A stretch of 64,000 nucleotides of DNA, taken from assembly GCA_023014485.1 (NCBI GenBank), contig JAJOZX010009077.1, forward strand, positions 27,501-91,500, written 5' to 3'. Made by a program: the position numbers and the translations under genes. The notes beneath the pieces are model-generated. The model made no database searches and was not told where the DNA came from. It saw nothing but the letters and a program-made list of their open reading frames with translations. The stretch's first letter is position 1, and each line of letters opens with the position of its first letter. This stretch comes from Bathynomus jamesi. Its lineage: Eukaryota > Arthropoda > Malacostraca > Isopoda > Cirolanidae. This document shows, piece after piece, positions 1 through 10,679 of the stretch.

Positions 1-1167
1 AACAGATTGAGATATCCTTAATTATGGCAATGAAAATGAGTAAAGAAGAGAGACTATTTGTGATTAAACATTATTCGAAGACTGAAAATGCGGAGCAGGT
101 GCGTCGAGCATGGTAGCAAAAGTACCAGACTCTTCCATCAACGCGCCTGGCAATTTACAATTTGTGAGACAAAATGGAAGCTACTGGATCTATCTTGGAT
201 GTACCATGTAGTGGAAGACCAGTAACAGTGACAACTGAACAGAATAAAGCATTAATTGCGGAGAGTTTTTCCAAGAATCTGAAAAAATCAAGCCGCTGTG
301 CATCTGAGGAATTGGGTATTAGTCAAAGATCACTATTGCGAATGCTATGGTGTGTTAAATTTAGGCCGTACATCCCACGTTTAGTATATGGTTTGATTGA
401 AGATGAACCAGATCGCCAGTTGCAGTTTTGTGAAATGTTCCTCAACCAAATAAATGAAACTCCTGGTATACTCCAACGCATTTTTTGATCTGATGAAGCC
501 ACATTGTATCTGTCTGGACATGTAAATAGGCATAATTTTGTTAACTGGGATTGAACAGCAGCTGAAGCAACCAGGCATTAATGAGTGGGGAGCAATTTCA
601 ACCTCAGGTGTCACTGGTCCTTATTTCTTTGACACAAATGTAACAGGACAATCCTACCTTGAAATGTTGAGAACCTTTGCTCTGCCACATCTGCAACAGC
701 GTGCTAATTTTTATGAAGTGTACTTACAGAAAGATGGTGCACCACCTCATTTTGCTCTTGTGGTGCGCAATTTTCTTGAGACTTTTCCGAACCATTGGAT
801 AGGTCGGCGTGGAAGTGTGGAATGGCCCCTCGATCCCCTGACTTAACACCAATGGATTTCTTCTTGTGGGGCGTGGTGAAAGACTTGGTGTGTGCCAAAA
901 ATCCATGCTCTGCACAAGCTATTAGGAGTATGTATCTGAGGCATTTGCCGTCATCAATGGCAACTTACCCCTGTGCAGTCGTGTTTGCCTCTGTGACAGA
1001 CAGATTTCAGAAATGTGTTAACGCTGATGGTCGACAGTTTGAACATTTAAATTGAAGAACATAACAATGTGGTCACTTCATGTCTGTAGTTAATAGAAAT
1101 TGCTTGTATTATGTTATTATGCTTGTTTCTTATTAATGTGCAACTGTACAGTGACGTTTGCCTCACC

Positions 1168-1170
<3 letters not shown>
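1..1170 (+). mobile_element. Mariner-like (IS630-Tc1-mariner) element, left end outside the window
   Basis: A decayed cut-and-paste DNA transposon. The right end reads CTCACCCTG followed by TA, the usual mariner-type terminus and target dinucleotide; the left inverted repeat is not in the window. The body carries one transposase gene in three reading frames. A (TA)n tract abuts the right end, so the insertion sits in a microsatellite. Confidence 0.75.
24..1054 (+). pseudogene. Mariner-like transposase, frameshifted
   Basis: Would encode a DDE/D transposase that cuts and rejoins transposon ends in the nucleus. The N-terminal helix-turn-helix begins with MKMSKEERLFVIKHYSKT and is stopped by TAG at 114. 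A second segment (174-488) holds GRPVTVT and the second helix-turn-helix. A third (538-846) holds the second catalytic Asp in KDGAPPHF and then WIGRRG. A one-base loss near 829 shifts SPDLTPMDFFLWG, with the third Asp, into another frame that runs to the stop near 1055. The first catalytic Asp is probably the SDEATLYL stretch near 492, just after another stop. At least three inactivating changes make it a pseudogene. Confidence 0.8.

Positions 1171-1201
<31 letters not shown>
1171..1201. repeat. (TA)n microsatellite
   Basis: Pure TA alternation directly after the mariner-like terminus. It is the likely insertion target. Confidence 0.95.
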
Positions 1202-1205
<4 letters not shown>

Positions 1206-1530
1206 CTCGGTGGTTTAGTGGTTAGCGTCGCTGACTACGAATCCATCGGATCGAGACCCGGTGACGGCAGGCGGCGTGCAGCAAAACCCAGCTGTTCATC
1301 CTTCCACACAGTAAAGAAATTGGTTGGTAGATAAATGGATACCCTCTGGGCCTGGTTGGTTTAGACGCTGGGCTGCTGGTGGGGCGTGGTTCGGATTCCA
1401 CGTTAAACTGTAGGTCTAAGGTGGAGTGACAAGCTTGAGTTTCGTCAGAATGAACAATTTGGGCGGAAGCAAAACCAAACCAAGGTTAATATATGCAAAA
1501 TTTAACTCCCGCAAGGGTTCGAACCCTGGC
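1202..1530. mobile_element. Composite tRNA-derived SINE-like sequence
   Basis: Three pol III-like modules lie close together. On the plus strand a box A-like TGGTTTAGTGGTTAG (1211-1225) precedes a box B-like GGATCGAGACCC (1248-1259). A second pair follows: GGTTGGTTTAGACGCTGG (about 1354-1371) and GGTTCGGATTCC (1388-1398). A palindromic GGTTCGAACC lies at 1516-1525 and reads best on the minus strand. Spacing of boxes fits tRNA-derived SINE heads, but no complete cloverleaf is evident, so these are not called as tRNA genes. The second module resembles the one near 4.9 kb. Confidence 0.55.
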
Positions 1531-3391
1531 CTCTAACTCAGACGAGGGTTACGAAAAGTGTAATTCAATCGTGGCCTGACTAGATACAGGTAGGCAGGCC
1601 ACATCAGTGACGGAGGTAACTGCCCCAAAAATTCTTGCTTGCCCCCCCCCCCACAAAAAAATATTGCCGATTACAAACTAAAAATTAACTAATTGTAAGA
1701 TTGCAACAACAAATGTAAAAGAAAAAGTAAAAATAAGATACTTTTAAAAGTAGATGTAATAATAAATTATAATATACAAAACTATAAGTTGGCTACATTT
1801 GTCACATTACAATATTCATAACTACAAGGTCAGTATTGAACACCCCCCTCCACCCACACCTCCACCGTTAATTTTCTTGCTGCGTGCCTGGCCCACGGGC
1901 CACGGCTGTACAAATTTTCATACAATTTGGTGAAATCGAGGAAAAGCGAGTGAGACTAAATTTACAAAAATATTACAGCCATCAAATTTTTAGCTTCACA
2001 TCCAAAGCCAGCAATACAAGTTTGTGAAGCTACACTTCAAATCTAAGTGGCTTTGTTAGTCCCTCAGTTGAACGAAGGACATAAAACTCAGCAACTAACC
2101 AACATATGTGAATGTACTGTATCACGATGATAACCAACTGATCACTGTAACGTTTGAAATTTTCAATTGTCCCACTACTTTCTATATAGCATGATGGTCT
2201 GGTAATATTAAAAGTAATAGCCGTCTTGTTACCCTATTTCATGTTATGTTTTTTACCATGTTGCGGGACCTTTTCCGTTTACTAACCTTTTCTGAAGTTG
2301 GAGATAGATTTTAAAAATAATTATGCTCCTATGTTTAGGATAAAATAGCCAACAGTATAAAGCTGTGTACGGTACTCACTATAGCCTAGGTCTAGTAAGC
2401 CAACGTAAGGATTTTTTTTAAGTAGTGAGTTAAGCCTGTACCTAAATTAGGACTAGGGCAAAGTTTATTCGTCCGAACTGCCACCTCAGACAGGAAACTA
2501 CAATTTTAATTAGGTCTACCATATAATATTATATAGAAACCTCAAAGAACACAGAGCAGAGTTCTTATGCTCCTAGGCGTGACTTCATTCCTCAAAAAAT
2601 CCTTAATCTCGCCTCAGAACAGTGGAAGAGAAGACGGAATAAATGAAAGCGAGAGTAATAGTTTGTAAATTGGGCGAAATTTCAGATGCCAGACGCAGCT
2701 TTCACACGGGAATAGTAGTAGTAGTAGTAGTAGTAGTAGTATAGGATAGACAAGGGCTCTCCCTCTTCTGTCAGCCACTGCTTCCAGAAAATTGTTGTGA
2801 AAGAAGATTTATAAGAAAACAGGAAGAAGTGTAATGAAAGGAACAGCTTCAGAGTTTATTCACACCATGCGTAGACCTATCTCATTTGCCAAATTACTCA
2901 TTAGTGGATAGTAGAAAGTAAAGGATAGAATGAAAACGCTAGACTACTTAGCCTAATCTATACCATGCATTTTTTAAAGGATTTATTTATTCATTTGCCA
3001 TATACAAGAAGTCTTCCTTTCATCGCTGCATCATTTCCTCGAGGAATGTCAAAAGTCACCGTGCTGAGAGAATGACTCTTTAAAATTAATTATTTGTATT
3101 GCCATACTCCGTACTGAAATTACTTAGATAAAGGAGCACTGATCCAGTGGCGTGACATCGTCAGTGCCCTTGTCACAATGACGTCATTACTGATGAGACT
3201 ATGCATAAATGGTGGTATATCTTAATAAGGATGAACTGTACAAAGGTTCCTTGACGATCCACAAACTTTCACGGCATACTACACATTCTCTTGCACGGAG
3301 CGAGGCATTTCCACTAAATTTCTCGCCTCTCATTTCATCCCTGAAAACGCAAAAATTTAGGCCTTATCAGGTATATTTTTAAGCTGTTCTA
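1531..3391. other. No gene seen; AT-rich non-coding DNA
   Basis: No long reading frame and no recognisable transposon terminus. It contains a short C-run near 1646 and a (TAG)n microsatellite listed separately. Confidence 0.6.
2710..2741. repeat. (TAG)n microsatellite
   Basis: About ten uninterrupted TAG units. Confidence 0.95.
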
Positions 3392-3395
3392 TTAA

Positions 3396-3615
3396 CCCTT
3401 TCATACCCAAATTAAGTCGCAAAGTAAAAAAAAAAATTGGGATATAAAAATCGTTTAATTGGACCCAAAATAACTGAAAAATATATTTTACAAAGTTTTA
3501 TTGTTCATAATTAATAAAATACGAAATGTGTTAAATTTCACACATTGGGAACTGGAAGGTCTAAAATTGCTTCCAAAGTTAACGATGAAAATTTCACACA
3601 CTGGGCATTAAAGGG
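3396..3615. mobile_element. piggyBac-type MITE
   Basis: The 220-bp unit is bounded by TTAA on both sides (3392-3395 and 3616-3619). Its ends are inverted repeats starting CCCTTTCATACCC on the left and, read on the minus strand, CCCTTTAATGCCC on the right. TTAA target sites and CCCTTT-like ends are characteristic of piggyBac. No transposase is encoded, so it would be mobilised in trans. Confidence 0.65.
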
Positions 3616-4009
3616 TTAAATATATTGTTTCCACAGAGAAAAGCTAATTTTTTAGAAGATAGTGAGGCACCAGAAAATATTAAAGATAATTCTAAATGAT
3701 AACGTATCAGTCTGGACCCGAATTACTTTTTTAATTACATCACACTTTTTCGAGTTTTTGGAAAATATTTATATCAAAGTTTAAACAATTTTTTCGATGT
3801 GGAAATTATTAAATTCCGGTTTTGTTCGTGAATATTTATCGAAAAAATTACTCTTCTATGAATTTATTGTTTTCTCAAAAGAATTAAACCAACTAAAATT
3901 GTATAAAAAAAATTACGATATAATTTTATAATCAATGAATCAGTAAAATTTATTGATAAAATACAGAGATTGAGTATATAAATAAATAAATAAATAAAAT
4001 TACATTCAA

Positions 4010-4094
4010 CCCTTTAATGCCGGAATTTTTTGTAGGGTTGTTATGAATGCGTGTACGTGAACGCTACCATTTTATACCGGTCGTCGTTAAAGGG
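4010..4094. mobile_element. Short degenerate piggyBac-type MITE
   Basis: Starts CCCTTTAATGCCGG and ends with TTAAAGGG, an inverted pair like the 3.4-kb MITE. The flanks TCAA and TAAA are degraded forms of TTAA. Confidence 0.45.
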
Positions 4095-4617
4095 TAAATA
4101 AGAGATACACACGCGAGTGGGAATGTTAGTTTATCATTTTTGGCCCTTAGGTGTTTCGTTTTAATTTACTTCTCAAAATATTTTGGAAATGAACCAAACT
4201 GTAACCAATTACTCTTTAAAAATTAAGGAGGGAAAACTTTCCGACATACGTTGTTGTCTTTTCCAATTTGAAAATTATTTTACTGAAATATCTACAAACT
4301 CTCCATTTTAATTTTTACTATTGGCGGTGATGTAAGATTAGATATTTTTACAGAAACTTAAATTATCCGAGACAGTTCCTGGATAAATTTATGCAATATT
4401 TGTTTCATGGACAAAATTCAATAAAACTTTACTTTTTACCTTCATAAGTAATGAAATTTTTGATGCGAATTAAATGTACTCGTACACTCGAATCCTGTCC
4501 GTTGAGTTTACTTTAAAAAGGAGAGTATAACAACATAAATACATTCCGATGCAGGGTATTTAAAGAGTCCATATAGAAGTTGAATGTGTATTGAAAATAC
4601 TGGGAAAGGTTTCAATT

Positions 4618-4750
4618 AATCCTAAATATGTATTTTTTTACTTTTTTTTTCTAAATTTTAAAGAATCTTTTTTGTCAAAAGCGGTTCGCTTTTGACAAGA
4701 AAGATTCTTTAAAATTTAGAAAAAAACGTAGAAAATACAAATTTAGGATT
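4618..4750. repeat. 133-bp near-perfect palindrome (foldback)
   Basis: The left arm begins AATCCTAAAT and the right arm ends ATTTAGGATT. The arms stay complementary to a centre reading AAAGCG-GTT-CGCTTT near 4685. The transcript would fold into one long hairpin with a 3-nt loop. It is probably a foldback MITE; no coding capacity. Confidence 0.85.
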
Positions 4751-4914
4751 ACCTACTTTCAGTCTTCTTTTGATTTACAGTATAACAGTGTACTCTTCAA
4801 ATACGTTATTATTTGCAGTGTACATTCAAGCTAATTTATACTCTTAGTTTTAAAGTTGTCAGAGCGGACAAGATTTAGAGTGTAGTTATTATTGTTACTG
4901 TTAACAACAACGAC

Positions 4915-4990
4915 GGAGGGGATCTACAATTTTACCTTGGATCCGAACCACGGATCGCTACATCATTTAGACGCAGAGGACGGTGACCCA
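4915..4990 (-). mobile_element. tRNA-derived SINE head
   Basis: On the minus strand TAGTTGAGTGGGTC (box A-like) is followed by GTGGTTCGGATCC (box B-like) and a tail of the form GGTAAAATTGTAGATCC. The box B and tail match the second module at 1388-1412, so the two are probably one SINE family. Confidence 0.45.
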
Positions 4991-5010
4991 CTCAACTACT
5001 AAACACACCT

Positions 5011-6170
5011 AATTTTAACTTCGCTGATCTTCAAGGAGTAGTGTAATAATGTGGTCATTCCCGATGTAGCCCCATTAAATAAAGTGAATATATTGCACTT
5101 ACTACATCCCTAAACATACCACAAGATGTTTTTGCGAAGATGCTTTCTTCATATCATTTAATTCACATTTTCTTAACAATCATGGAAGTCTTACAAATAC
5201 CTTTAATGAAGATATCTCTTTAATTCAAATAAGTTATATGTTAATAATAATGATGATTTTATTAATGTATTTTCGTTGTGCGGACGCAAACTCGGTAGCA
5301 GTATACAGTACTTATTTTAAAAACAATAAAAAAAATTTTTTAAATATAGCATTATTAATTGTAGCATATTAAAAATTTTAATATTTTATTGTTTTTGCAA
5401 AACTGTATTCGGCAATTGGTGTAATGAAAGTAAAACTCTTATAAATGTTAATAGTCATGCCCTACCTGTGCAGTGCAATATTACTGTAAAATATTGTTCT
5501 TTGTTCAATTGTAGTTGCAAAATAGATACTGGTTGTGGATAGTTTTTATTAAAAAATGGATTCGAAGAATTCATACGAAAAATTCAAGGGTCTGTAAATA
5601 AAATCTACACAAGATTAATTTATGTAGGCTAGTCTTACCTATAGGTATAAGTGACAACTGGAAAGAGTAGTACGTCTAGTCTAGACCTTTAGCTTAGGGT
5701 AAAACCTCTACTGATCGGCACTCTAAGGACTTGATTTTAATTTTATGCTACTGACTTCTCATGTAGTTACTCTAATCCTACATAGTTTTCTAAGGAAAAG
5801 GTAACTTTAGTGCTGAAATCAGCCTTCAATTCAACCGAGAAATGGAATTATGTGTTACCAGTTCAATGTTTTACGAACAATATCAATAAATGTCAGTAAC
5901 TTTTTTTTTAATCTAACCTTAGTGTGTCTTCTACTGAAACGTAAATTTTATCATTTGCTGTAACATATTTTCAATTATTAAACAAAATAAAGCCAAGTGC
6001 CAAAGAATGGAGGAAGGGAGTACAGTTTCAACACAACTTTCTGGTAACTCATTCTACCCTCAATCATTTTCCTTAAACCTATGCCTAAGTTGGATGAAGA
6101 CCTAATGTTGCTTTGAGAAACATCGCTAATCTTCCTGTAATTATGAGTTATGATAAAAACAAATACCGGA
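5011..6170. other. No gene seen; AT-rich non-coding DNA
   Basis: No coherent reading frame, transposon end or RNA gene recognised. Confidence 0.55.
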
Positions 6171-6171
6171 T

Positions 6172-6283
6172 CATGTCAAGAATAGCGAACCCAATTTTAC
6201 CATGTCAAGAATAGCGAACCCAAAAATTCCCTTGTCAAGAATAGCGAACCCAAAAGTTCCCATGTCAAGAATAGCAAACCCAA
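6172..6283 (+). repeat. ~30-bp tandem repeat, four units
   Basis: Units begin at 6174, 6204, 6234 and 6264, each with GTCAAGAATAGC(G/A)AACCCA followed by a short A/T/C spacer. The same unit forms a second array at 6743-6857. Confidence 0.9.
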
Positions 6284-6454
6284 TATAAATATCATGTCTC
6301 TATTGAGATTGGTAGTCCTATTATTGTAAAAATACTTATTTTATTTATTTGCATTTATAAATTTGTTTATATAATAAATATTAAAATATTACAATTTCTC
6401 TTATGTTACAACTAGCCTAAGACCCGCCCTTCGTGCAGGTCGCGGGTAGCAAAA

Positions 6455-6635
6455 ATTAACCAAACTATCACGACTTAACCTAACCAATCGTCAAGGGCGT
6501 ACAATTAACCTAAAAAAATAAATAAAAAACAATAAAAAAAATTTATTTATTTATTTTTATATATTAAGAGAAGAGGATTCTTTATACTGTACGGCATTGA
6601 CGATTGGTTAGGTTAAGTCGTGCTAGTTTGGTTAA
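6455..6635. repeat. Inverted repeat with TTAGG-like core (dispersed family)
   Basis: The left arm (6455-6495) contains CTTAACCTAACCAATCGTCA. The right arm (6597-6635) is its complement, TGACGATTGGTTAGGTTAAG. The arms flank an AT-rich loop. The same core recurs near 19.1-19.6, 27.6, 34.5 and 40.6 kb, marking a dispersed family. Confidence 0.8.
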
Positions 6636-6742
6636 ATAAAAAAGACTAATATAAAAACATTTAATACGTCCTTAACTAATTACTTAAAATTGGGAAACAT
6701 AAACCTACCGTCTGAAGTTATGAAAACGTCCTTGAGGACTTC

Positions 6743-6857
6743 CCATGTCAAGAATAGCGAACCCAATTTTACCATGTCAAGAATAGCGAACCCAAAAATT
6801 CCATTGTCAAGAATAGCGAACCCTGCAGGTGTTGGGTTCGCTATTCTTGACATGATC
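6743..6857. repeat. Second ~30-bp repeat array with one inverted unit
   Basis: Three direct units start at 6747, 6776 and 6806, then one inverted unit (6834-6852, GGGTTCGCTATTCTTGAC) closes the array, so the last two units form a hairpin. Confidence 0.9.
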
Positions 6858-6963
6858 CCAAATACCAGTATGCTAGTGACCCAATTATGCCAACCTATAG
6901 TCAAGAAACTGAAGAATCGTCACCATCGACTTCAATGTTTTCTCTTATCACTTCATTATTCTA

Positions 6964-7199
6964 CAGTGCGTTCGAAAAGTCTCTCCGCAATCAACGTGCT
7001 TGTTGTCAAAAGTGTTTGACAACAAGTGTAGACGAGTTGCTCTGTGCCTGCAAAACGGTGGAAAACACTTTCAACACATGCTGTAAAATCAAAAGTTATG
7101 TAATAAAATCACTAAATCATGGTTGAATGAAAACATTGTAGTTTTTCAATTTCCTATGCGTTTAACATAGCGCTGCGGAGAGACTTTTCGAACGCACTG
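6964..7199. mobile_element. Mariner MITE, deletion derivative of the 55.2-kb element
   Basis: A 236-bp unit flanked by TA. Terminal inverted repeats begin CAGTGCGTTCGAAAAGTCTC. The interior matches the 3' end of the transposase gene at 55.8-55.9 kb, including VENTFNTCCKIK, so it arose by internal deletion of that family. Confidence 0.9.
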
Positions 7200-7419
7200 T
7201 AGTATATTTTTACATTTTAATAATATAAGTCCATACAATACATATTGTAATACATAGTTAAACCCAAAATATTTACAGGCACACTGACACTTTCAAGTAA
7301 TTCGTAAATATAGTAAAAGAACGAGGTTTGTTCACCTTCGTAAATGAACGTTGACAAAATAAATCAACCATTCCCCCAAATGTTTTGAAATTCCAGAAAA
7401 AGAGAAAGCGAAATTATTA

Positions 7420-9049
7420 CAGTGGCGCTCATAAGTATTTGCACAGAGAAATATTTCAGTTATATCCGTTCTTATATTTTGTACCATGCCTAGGATAGTT
7501 ATGAAAAGTTTATCGTTTGTTTGGAAAATTTTAACAAATAAAAAAATTTGTTTAACTCCAACATATAATGTACAACATCAAAGAGTTTGAGGGGAAAAAA
7601 AGTTAAAATGCAAAAGTTTTGATACATTTATTTACAAAATTATTTACTATTTTGTGTGCCCACCTTAGGCTTGAAGAATTAAAAACTTTTATCAGTAGTT
7701 GGCTGTTTATTGATTAGGGACTGTTGACAATTCTGAATTCTTGAATTTTCTCTTTGAATCCTCATGGAGGACAGATAACTGTACAAGCCATAAGTAAGGA
7801 ATGGGTCATGGTGTTAAAGAGCTGTCCACAGATCTTAAAAGATCTGTAATTGCTGCATGCAAGCCTGGAAAGAGTTATAGGAAGATAGAAGAACCCCTTC
7901 GAATTCCATTTACGACGGTTGCCGCAGTTATAAAGAAATGGAAAGTCTTTGGAACAATCAAAACTCTACCAAGGTGTGGACGACCTTGTGAGATTTCAGA
8001 ACGTACAGCTAGATGGATTGGAAGAACCGCTGCAGGTAATATTTGCCAAAAATTAAGGATGTCTAAGTTCGATGTCCATTCCTCTACTGTACAATGTACA
8101 TCATACATTGAGAAAAATTGGTCTGCATGGAAGAGTTGCACGAAGGAAACTTCTGCTAGGAAAAGCGCACAAAGAAGTTCGTTTAAAGTACCCAAGGATC
8201 ATCAAAATGATGGATTTGCATTCTGGAAGAAACTACTCTGGACAAACGAAACCAAAATTGAATTACAGTATTCGGGAACAACGATCAACGGTATGTTTGG
8301 CGAAAATAAAATACTGCATTCGAGGAAAAAAAATTCTTCTCACAGGTAAACATAGTAGTGGCAACTTGCTTCTTTAGGAGTGCTTTATTGTTTCTGGTCC
8401 ACGAAAGCTTGTTGTCATCAATGGAATCTTGAATTCGAAGAAATATCAGGAAATTTTAGGAGAAAATGTATTGCCTTCAATGTGGGAGTCGCGAATGGGT
8501 TGCAATTGGGTACTGCAACAAAATAATAACCCAAAACATGAAAGTAAGAGCACCATGAAATGGCTTCAACAGAAGAATTTCAAGCTTTTCGAGTGACCAA
8601 GTCAGAGGCATCATCTCAATTTAATCGAGAATTTATGGTTTGATTTGAAAAAATCTGTCTGCAAGAGAAATCCCTGGAATCTGAATGAACTGCAACAATT
8701 TTCTTTTGAAGAATAGACTAAAATTTCTACTCAGAAGTGTCGAACCTTGTAGAAAAATACCCAAAACAAATCATTCAAGTTATTGAAGCAAAAAGGTGGA
8801 CACACAAAGTATTAAATAATTTTGTAAAGAATATAAATACGAAAACTTTTGCATTTTAACTTTTTTTATTTTCCTCAAATTCTTTTATGTTTTATATTAT
8901 ATGTTGGAGTTAAACTAGTTCTTTTATCTGTTAAGTTTTCCAAACAAACGATAAACGTTTCATAACTACTGTATCTTATGCATGGTACAAAAGATAAGGA
9001 CGAATATAACTGAAATATTTCTCTGTACGAATACTTAGGAGCGCCATTG
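7420..9049 (+). mobile_element. Tc1-like element, complete ends
   Basis: A 1630-bp element flanked by TA on both sides (7418-7419, 9050-9051). The terminal inverted repeats are long, about 200 bp. They start CAGTGGCGCTCATAAGTATT on the left and CAATGGCGCTCCTAAGTATT on the minus-strand right. Long repeats of this type occur in IR/DR-type Tc1 elements. The arms have diverged and the transposase is dead. Confidence 0.9.
7801..8815 (+). pseudogene. Tc1-like transposase pseudogene
   Basis: The N-terminus MGHGVKELSTDLKRSVIAAC, then IEEPLRIPFTTVAAVIKKWK and GRPCEISERTARWIGR, is the paired-like DNA-binding region of Tc1 transposases. A frameshift near 8070 splits the reading. The first catalytic Asp region reads LLWTNETKI, with Asn where family members usually have Asp. 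The second reads QQNNNPKH instead of the usual QQDNDPKH. The Glu region (LNLIENLW) survives after a stop near 8594. Frameshifts, stops and lost acidic residues all say inactive. Confidence 0.85.
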
Positions 9050-9051
9050 TA

Positions 9052-10180
9052 GCCGATTTCAAATAAGATTAGATAGGTTTTGCCATAGTGAAATTACAGT
9101 TCCCCCGTACCAATCTGTCGGGTAATTTCTCACGAATGATTTTTTATGTGGAAAGTTTCTTGAATAATATATACACCTCATATATTTTCAACGCATTCTT
9201 ATATTAATTATTCACTAAACAATGAATTCCTCGCAACCAGTCTTATAAGAAGGTGACCAATAACTATTATAATTTAGGTTTTTATTACAAGAATTAATTT
9301 CATAATCAAAAGTACGATAAACATCTTTAATAATTAGATGTTCATAAAATTATTTAACCACTGAAACAATGCTCTTCATATTAAAATATTTAAGAAAGAA
9401 TTTCATAAAAATAATAATAATAATGTTCATGACGCAAGTATGATGAAAGAATTTTCTTACATGAATAGGGATTATGATGAGAAATTCTGTTAAGAATGTC
9501 ACTAAAATATTGATGCTAGGCATAAAAATTTTAATTAAGAACTGTATAAAAATGATTAATTATTACTAATCAGACGTTTTAATTGAGATATTCATTGACG
9601 ACTATTTTATTCAAAAGGTTTAATCACACGGATTAACAATTCAGTTATTCTAAGCTTCTTTTTTGGTAGGGGGTGGGAGGGTACATAATTCACAAAGGAG
9701 TAGTGTACGAAAAGAAAAGGTAAAATATAATTTATGTTACATTTTGAAAAATATCTCTTAATTTATTGAAATATTATTTTGCTCGTCTCTGGATAATACA
9801 GATATACTGTATCTTAAACACATTTTCTTTTAATTAAACGTTCTACTTTAAGAAAAATGTTTTTTTTGCTAAAGTCCGTGAAGACAAATTATGAAGTTTA
9901 TTCCATACGTTTTTTAAAGCAAGAGTCTGTGTATATAAGTAAATTTTACATTATTCTCTGCTCTCTGAAATGATTCGTAACACACATTTATAATGGAGTT
10001 AATTTGATTAATCCGCACTGACCTGACTGAGTTACCTGAACTTTCCTCTCTTTTAACTCAATTATGTTTTCAGAAAAGGATTTACTATGTGAATTTTCTG
10101 CGCTCTTAATGGAATTAATATAGAAAATTCACAACGCCGCACAGTGAAGTGTTAGTTAGACCTTCTATCCACATTTCTGC
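9052..10180. other. No gene seen; AT-rich non-coding DNA
   Basis: No reading frame of note. Short AAT and A/T runs only. Confidence 0.55.
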
Positions 10181-10207
10181 ATATATAAATAAATAAATAA
10201 ATAAAAT

Positions 10208-10634
10208 GGGACCTAGTATGTTTCATGGACTGCTCTCGATTTTCCTACGAAATTGCAAACAAGGGCAGTCGATGACCCTGATTTTGTTTCTGCAATCGGT
10301 TTTCTTGAGAAATGATAAAGAAAAATGTTATTGGATATTGAATAAATTTATTTACTGAAACGACGCAATACACTCCAACATCTTTTTGAATACGTAAGTC
10401 CGAGCTCGTGTGGCGCTTACGCCATACAAATTCACAAAAAATGACAAGAATTAGTGCGATATCTTGCAAAAAAACAATAGTATAAGAAACTCGATTAGGT
10501 TAGGTTAGGTTAGGTTAGGTTAGGTTAGGTTTCTCAATGAAACCGATTGCAGAAACAAAATCAGGGTCATCGACTGCCCTTGTTTGCAATTTCGTAGGAA
10601 AATCGAGAGCAGTTCATGAAACATACTAGGTCCC
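10208..10634. mobile_element. 427-bp foldback DNA element
   Basis: About 105-bp inverted arms (10208-10312 and 10530-10634) begin GGGACCTAGTATGTTTCATG. The outer flanks are (AAAT)n and (TA)n. The loop contains a TTAGG array against the right arm. The superfamily could not be assigned. A 74-codon minus-strand frame in the loop shows no known domain. Confidence 0.8.
10495..10529 (+). repeat. (TTAGG)7 interstitial telomere-like repeat
   Basis: Seven perfect TTAGG units, the arthropod telomere motif. They lie inside a foldback element far from any visible chromosome end, so they are interstitial. Confidence 0.95.
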
Positions 10635-10635
10635 A

Positions 10636-10674
10636 TATATATATATATATATATATAATATATATATATATATA
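10636..10674. repeat. (TA)n microsatellite
   Basis: TA alternation directly right of the foldback element. Confidence 0.9.
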
Positions 10675-10679
10675 ATAAC

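Noticed and set aside
1202..1400. True tRNA genes
   Set aside because: Box A and box B are present but acceptor and anticodon stems do not pair well; SINE heads explain them better.
6172..6857. Spaced repeats resembling a CRISPR array
   Set aside because: Spacers are only ~10 bp and nearly identical, no cas genes, and the DNA is eukaryotic.
10495..10529. A chromosome end
   Set aside because: Only seven TTAGG units, inside a foldback element with unique DNA on both sides.
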